In this document: in pieces, positions 60,274-63,916 of the stretch
Numbering within the stretch: the stretch's first letter is position 1
Layout of the letters: every line of letters starts with the position of its first letter
Source: Roseivivax jejudonensis
Lineage (GTDB): Bacteria > Pseudomonadota > Alphaproteobacteria > Rhodobacterales > Rhodobacteraceae
Length of the DNA: 63,916 nt
Assembly: GCF_900172265.1 (NCBI RefSeq)
Contig: NZ_FWFK01000010.1
Location: 1-63,916 of the forward strand
Reading direction: 5' to 3'
Notes under the pieces: model-generated
Seen by the model: the letters and a program-made list of their open reading frames with translations, nothing else
What the model was told of the DNA's origin: nothing
The model's database searches: none
Made by a program: the position numbers and the translations under genes

Positions 60274-61163
60274 TGACCGACACCACCGCCGCGCCCGGAG
60301 CCGCCTCGATCCCGGGCGACGTGACGGCCGAGAGGAACCGCGCGACGACAGCGCGCCGCTTCCGCCCGAACGGGTCGGCCATCGTCATGGGGCTCTACCT
60401 GCTGTTCCTGATGCTGCCGATCTACTGGCTGCTGAACATGAGCCTGAAGACGAATGCCGAGATCCTCGGGACCTTCTCGCTCTGGCCGCGCGACGTCACC
60501 TTCGAGAACTACGTGACGATCCTGACCGATGCCTCCTGGTACATGGGCTACGTCAACTCGCTCATCTACGTGGTGCTGAACACGGTGATCTCGCTCGCTG
60601 TCGCGCTTCCGGCGGCTTACGCGTTCTCACGCTACTCGTTCGTCGGCGACAAGCACCTGTTCTTCTGGCTCCTGACGAACCGGATGGCGCCGCCGGCCGT
60701 CTTTGCGCTGCCGTTCTTCCAACTCTATTCTTCGGTCGGGCTCTTCGACACGCATATCGCGGTCGCGCTGGCGCACTGTCTCTTCAACGTGCCGCTGGCG
60801 GTCTGGATTCTCGAGGGCTTCATGCGCGGTGTTCCGAAGGAGATCGACGAGACCGCCTATATCGACGGCTATTCGTTCGGGCGCTTCTTCGTGCGGATCT
60901 TCATGCCGCTGATTTCCTCGGGCATCGGCGTCGCGGCGTTCTTCTGCTTCATGTTCTCTTGGGTGGAGCTCTTGCTGTCGCGCACCCTGACGAGCGTCGA
61001 CGCCAAGCCCATCGCCGCCACCATGACCCGCACAGTCGGCGCGGCCGGCATCGACTGGGGCGTTCTGGCCGCAGCCGGCGTGCTGACGATCATCCCTGGC
61101 GCGCTCGTGATCTACTTCGTGCGCAACTACATCGCCAAGGGCTTCGCCCTGGGACGGGTGTGA
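60273..61163 (+). CDS. glpQ: Glycerol ABC importer permease GlpQ
   Basis: 296 aa, six helices, MalG/UgpE type. EAA loop VPKEIDETAYIDGYSFGRFF. First helix GSAIVMGLYLLFLMLPIYWL preceded by a 35-residue polar leader. Partner of GlpP. The ATG overlaps the previous stop; the stop overlaps the start of the SH3-like gene in the same way. Confidence 0.92.
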
Positions 61164-61483
61164 TGGTCCGGCCGACCTGCCTTGCGCTGATCCTGGCCTG
61201 CGCCACCGCCGGTGCGGCGGGCGCTCAGGGCGCCGCCGAGCCGTGGGAGGCAGGGTGCCTCGTCCGGGGGCTCGATCCGAACGGCGACGGGTTCCTGTCG
61301 GTCCGCACGGGGCCGGGCAGCGACTACCGCGAGATCGCCCGCGTCCGGAACGGCGATTCGCTCTTTCTCGATACCCGCGAGTGCCGGGGAAACTGGTGCA
61401 TCTCGCAGGGCGCGGTCGTGAACGATCGGCGGACCGATCTGCGCGGCTGGTTCTACACCGCCTGGTGCGAATTCTATCCGTAG
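61163..61483 (+). CDS. Small exported SH3-like protein in the glp operon
   Basis: 106 aa. Signal peptide at residues 1-21 (ending AGAQG). The mature part resembles a bacterial SH3 domain: FLSVRTGPGSDYREIARVRN then GDSLFLDT, with four Cys (GCLVRG, RECRGNWC, AWCEFY) that could form two disulfides. It is inserted between glpQ and the DUF2160 gene with overlapping start/stop (TGATG), so it is translated with the importer. I do not know it from the Rhizobium operon; it may bind the cell wall or scaffold the importer. Confidence 0.72.
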   Translation: MVRPTCLALILACATAGAAGAQGAAEPWEAGCLVRGLDPNGDGFLSVRTGPGSDYREIARVRNGDSLFLDTRECRGNWCISQGAVVNDRRTDLRGWFYTAWCEFYP

Positions 61484-61495
61484 GGAGTGGGACAG

Positions 61496-61768
61496 ATGGC
61501 ATGGATGGCATGGACCTGGCCGACCGCGGCGTTCTTCGCGGTCATCGCCGCGCTCTTGATCACGTTCACCGTGCTCGCGGTGAAGTTTCCCGAAACCCCG
61601 CGCCGCGGGATCCTCGGGATCGAGACGACACGCGGCGACAGGCTCTTCATCACGCTGCTCGGCTCGGCGTTTCTCAATCTCGCGTGGCTCGGCTTCGGCA
61701 TCGCGCCGCAGCCTTACGCGCTTCTCGCATGTCTCGTCCTCGCGGCGGCGATCTTCCGCTTCGTGTGA
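61496..61768 (+). CDS. glpU: DUF2160 small membrane protein of the glycerol importer
   Basis: 90 aa with two to three hydrophobic segments (TAAFFAVIAALLITFTVLAV; FITLLGSAFLNLAWLGFGIA; YALLACLVLAAAIFRFV) and the polar middle FPETPRRGILGIETTRGDRL, which is the DUF2160 core. It regularly accompanies glpSTPQ and glpV. AGGGAGTGG lies 7 bp before the ATG at 61496; a GTG 9 bp upstream is less likely. Role unknown, probably an accessory membrane subunit. Confidence 0.85.
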   Translation: MAWMAWTWPTAAFFAVIAALLITFTVLAVKFPETPRRGILGIETTRGDRLFITLLGSAFLNLAWLGFGIAPQPYALLACLVLAAAIFRFV

Positions 61769-61805
61769 CGCGCCATATCAAACGTTCAAAACAAGGGAGG
61801 ATACG

Positions 61806-63527
<1,722 letters not shown>

Positions 63528-63563
63528 TCCGACTCGCCTGAGCCTCTCGCTCGGGTCTCTTGG

Positions 63564-63600
63564 GGGCGCGCCGGTGCGATACCGGCGCGCCCTTTCTCCT
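63564..63600 (+). terminator. Strong intrinsic terminator of the glp operon
   Basis: GGGCGCGCCGGT (63564-63575) pairs perfectly over 12 bp with ACCGGCGCGCCC (63581-63592) across GCGAT, followed by TTTCTCCTTTCC. It lies 36 bp past the glpV stop. Confidence 0.88.
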
Positions 63601-63796
63601 TTCCGGCTCCGGTCGGCTGCCCGAGTCGCCGCAGTGGTTCGCTCGACTCGCTCGACAGGGCGAATTCGGGCGGATTCGCGGGGCAGGGCGCCCCGAAATC
63701 CACATGACGCAGGGTCAGTACGTGCGATTTTCCGCCCGATCACGCGCCCGTGTCATGCTTTCTTCAAAAAAATCCGGGTTTCGGTGCTTTTTCCGC
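63601..63796. other. Intergenic region upstream of the presumed rRNA promoter
   Basis: 196 bp with no coding frame that I can support. It turns A/T-rich at 63750-63792 (runs of A and T), immediately before a -35 box. That position suits an UP-element or Fis-type activation region, but no specific site is recognised. Confidence 0.4.
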
Positions 63797-63825
63797 TTGC
63801 AGGGTTTGGGGGTGATCCGTAAATA
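63797..63825 (+). promoter_or_regulatory. Strong sigma-70 promoter, probably of an rRNA operon
   Basis: TTGCAG (63797-63802), 17 bp, TAAATA (63820-63825), then the GC-rich discriminator GCCCCTCACC typical of stringently controlled promoters. The G-rich spacer ending GGGGGTGATCCG and the TAGCCCCTCACCG start region resemble, as I recall, leaders of Rhodobacteraceae rRNA operons. Confidence 0.72.
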
Positions 63826-63916
63826 GCCCCTCACCGGCGGCGCTGAGGCGCGGTTGGGGCGCCAGACGGGGCGGACGGGCTGAGGCGGCGATGCTGCTGG
63901 CGTTTGGATCGCAGAC
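63826..63916 (+). other. Start of a transcript leader, presumably of the 16S-23S-5S operon
   Basis: GC-rich leader running off the window. It contains CACCGGCGGCGCTGAGG and no reading frame. The 16S rRNA 5' end (…AGAGTTTGATC) is not reached, so the assignment depends on the promoter and leader character only. Confidence 0.5.

Overview
The window is a GC-rich (roughly two-thirds G+C) stretch of an alphaproteobacterial chromosome, most likely from the Rhodobacterales (Rhodobacteraceae or Roseobacteraceae). The gene content points that way: urtABCDE, the ATP-grasp/alpha-E/transglutaminase/Anbu operon, a small protein matching the family I know as DUF6280, the hom-glpX-recJ order, the glpSTPQ-V glycerol importer, and an rRNA-type leader at the right edge. 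Identity rests on reading translated motifs; no database search was possible.

Layout. 1-127: right end of an IS3-family insertion sequence, followed by a broken host ORF. 555-1839: tRNA-Phe and the tRNA 2-selenouridine synthase gene mnmH. 1818-3980: a selenophosphate synthetase fused to an FAD oxidoreductase, overlapping mnmH tail to tail. 4067-10353: the five-gene urea ABC transporter (urtABCDE, minus strand). 10813-14900: the plus-strand operon of a circularly permuted ATP-grasp protein, an alpha-E protein, a transglutaminase and the proteasome-like Anbu peptidase. 14914-19034: a compact minus-strand operon of GTP cyclohydrolase II, an MDR dehydrogenase, a catalytically degenerate PTPS-fold protein, a SAM methyltransferase and a RibD-type reductase. 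This is the best candidate for an undescribed pathway. It is flanked by an FkbM methyltransferase, an inositol-phosphatase-family protein and a GT4 glycosyltransferase (19167-21751).

21864-30886 is an exopolysaccharide locus: NusG/RfaH-like factor, ClpP-like periplasmic protein, GfcA/YjbE-like protein, Wzc-like tyrosine autokinase, ExoY-like initiating transferase, Wza-like exporter, GfcB/YjbF lipoprotein and YjbH/GfcD outer-membrane protein. 31094-33860 holds a PPP-type phosphatase and three membrane/stress genes behind a good EcfG-type general-stress promoter. 34017-37731 is pcm, tolC and a PopZ-like scaffold gene. 37829-38939 is a DUF6280-like gene and efp. 39009-47087 carries a fructosamine kinase, ygfZ, an MsbA-like exporter with a tyrosine phosphatase, two aminotransferases and small conserved genes. 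47230-50832 has the lolCD lipoprotein exporter and small exported proteins. 50928-55707 is hom, a NUDIX gene, glpX and recJ, followed by tRNA-Glu. 56031-63527 is a GlpR-type repressor divergent from the glycerol ABC importer. The last 120 bases look like the promoter and leader of an rRNA operon whose 16S gene lies outside the window.

Other main observations: GlpS and GlpT have complementary active-site defects that predict one canonical and one degenerate ATP site; the PTPS-fold protein has lost its Cys-Asp-His triad; and several promoters for tRNA, efp and the presumed rRNA operon share a TTGCAG -35 box with exactly 17 bp spacing.
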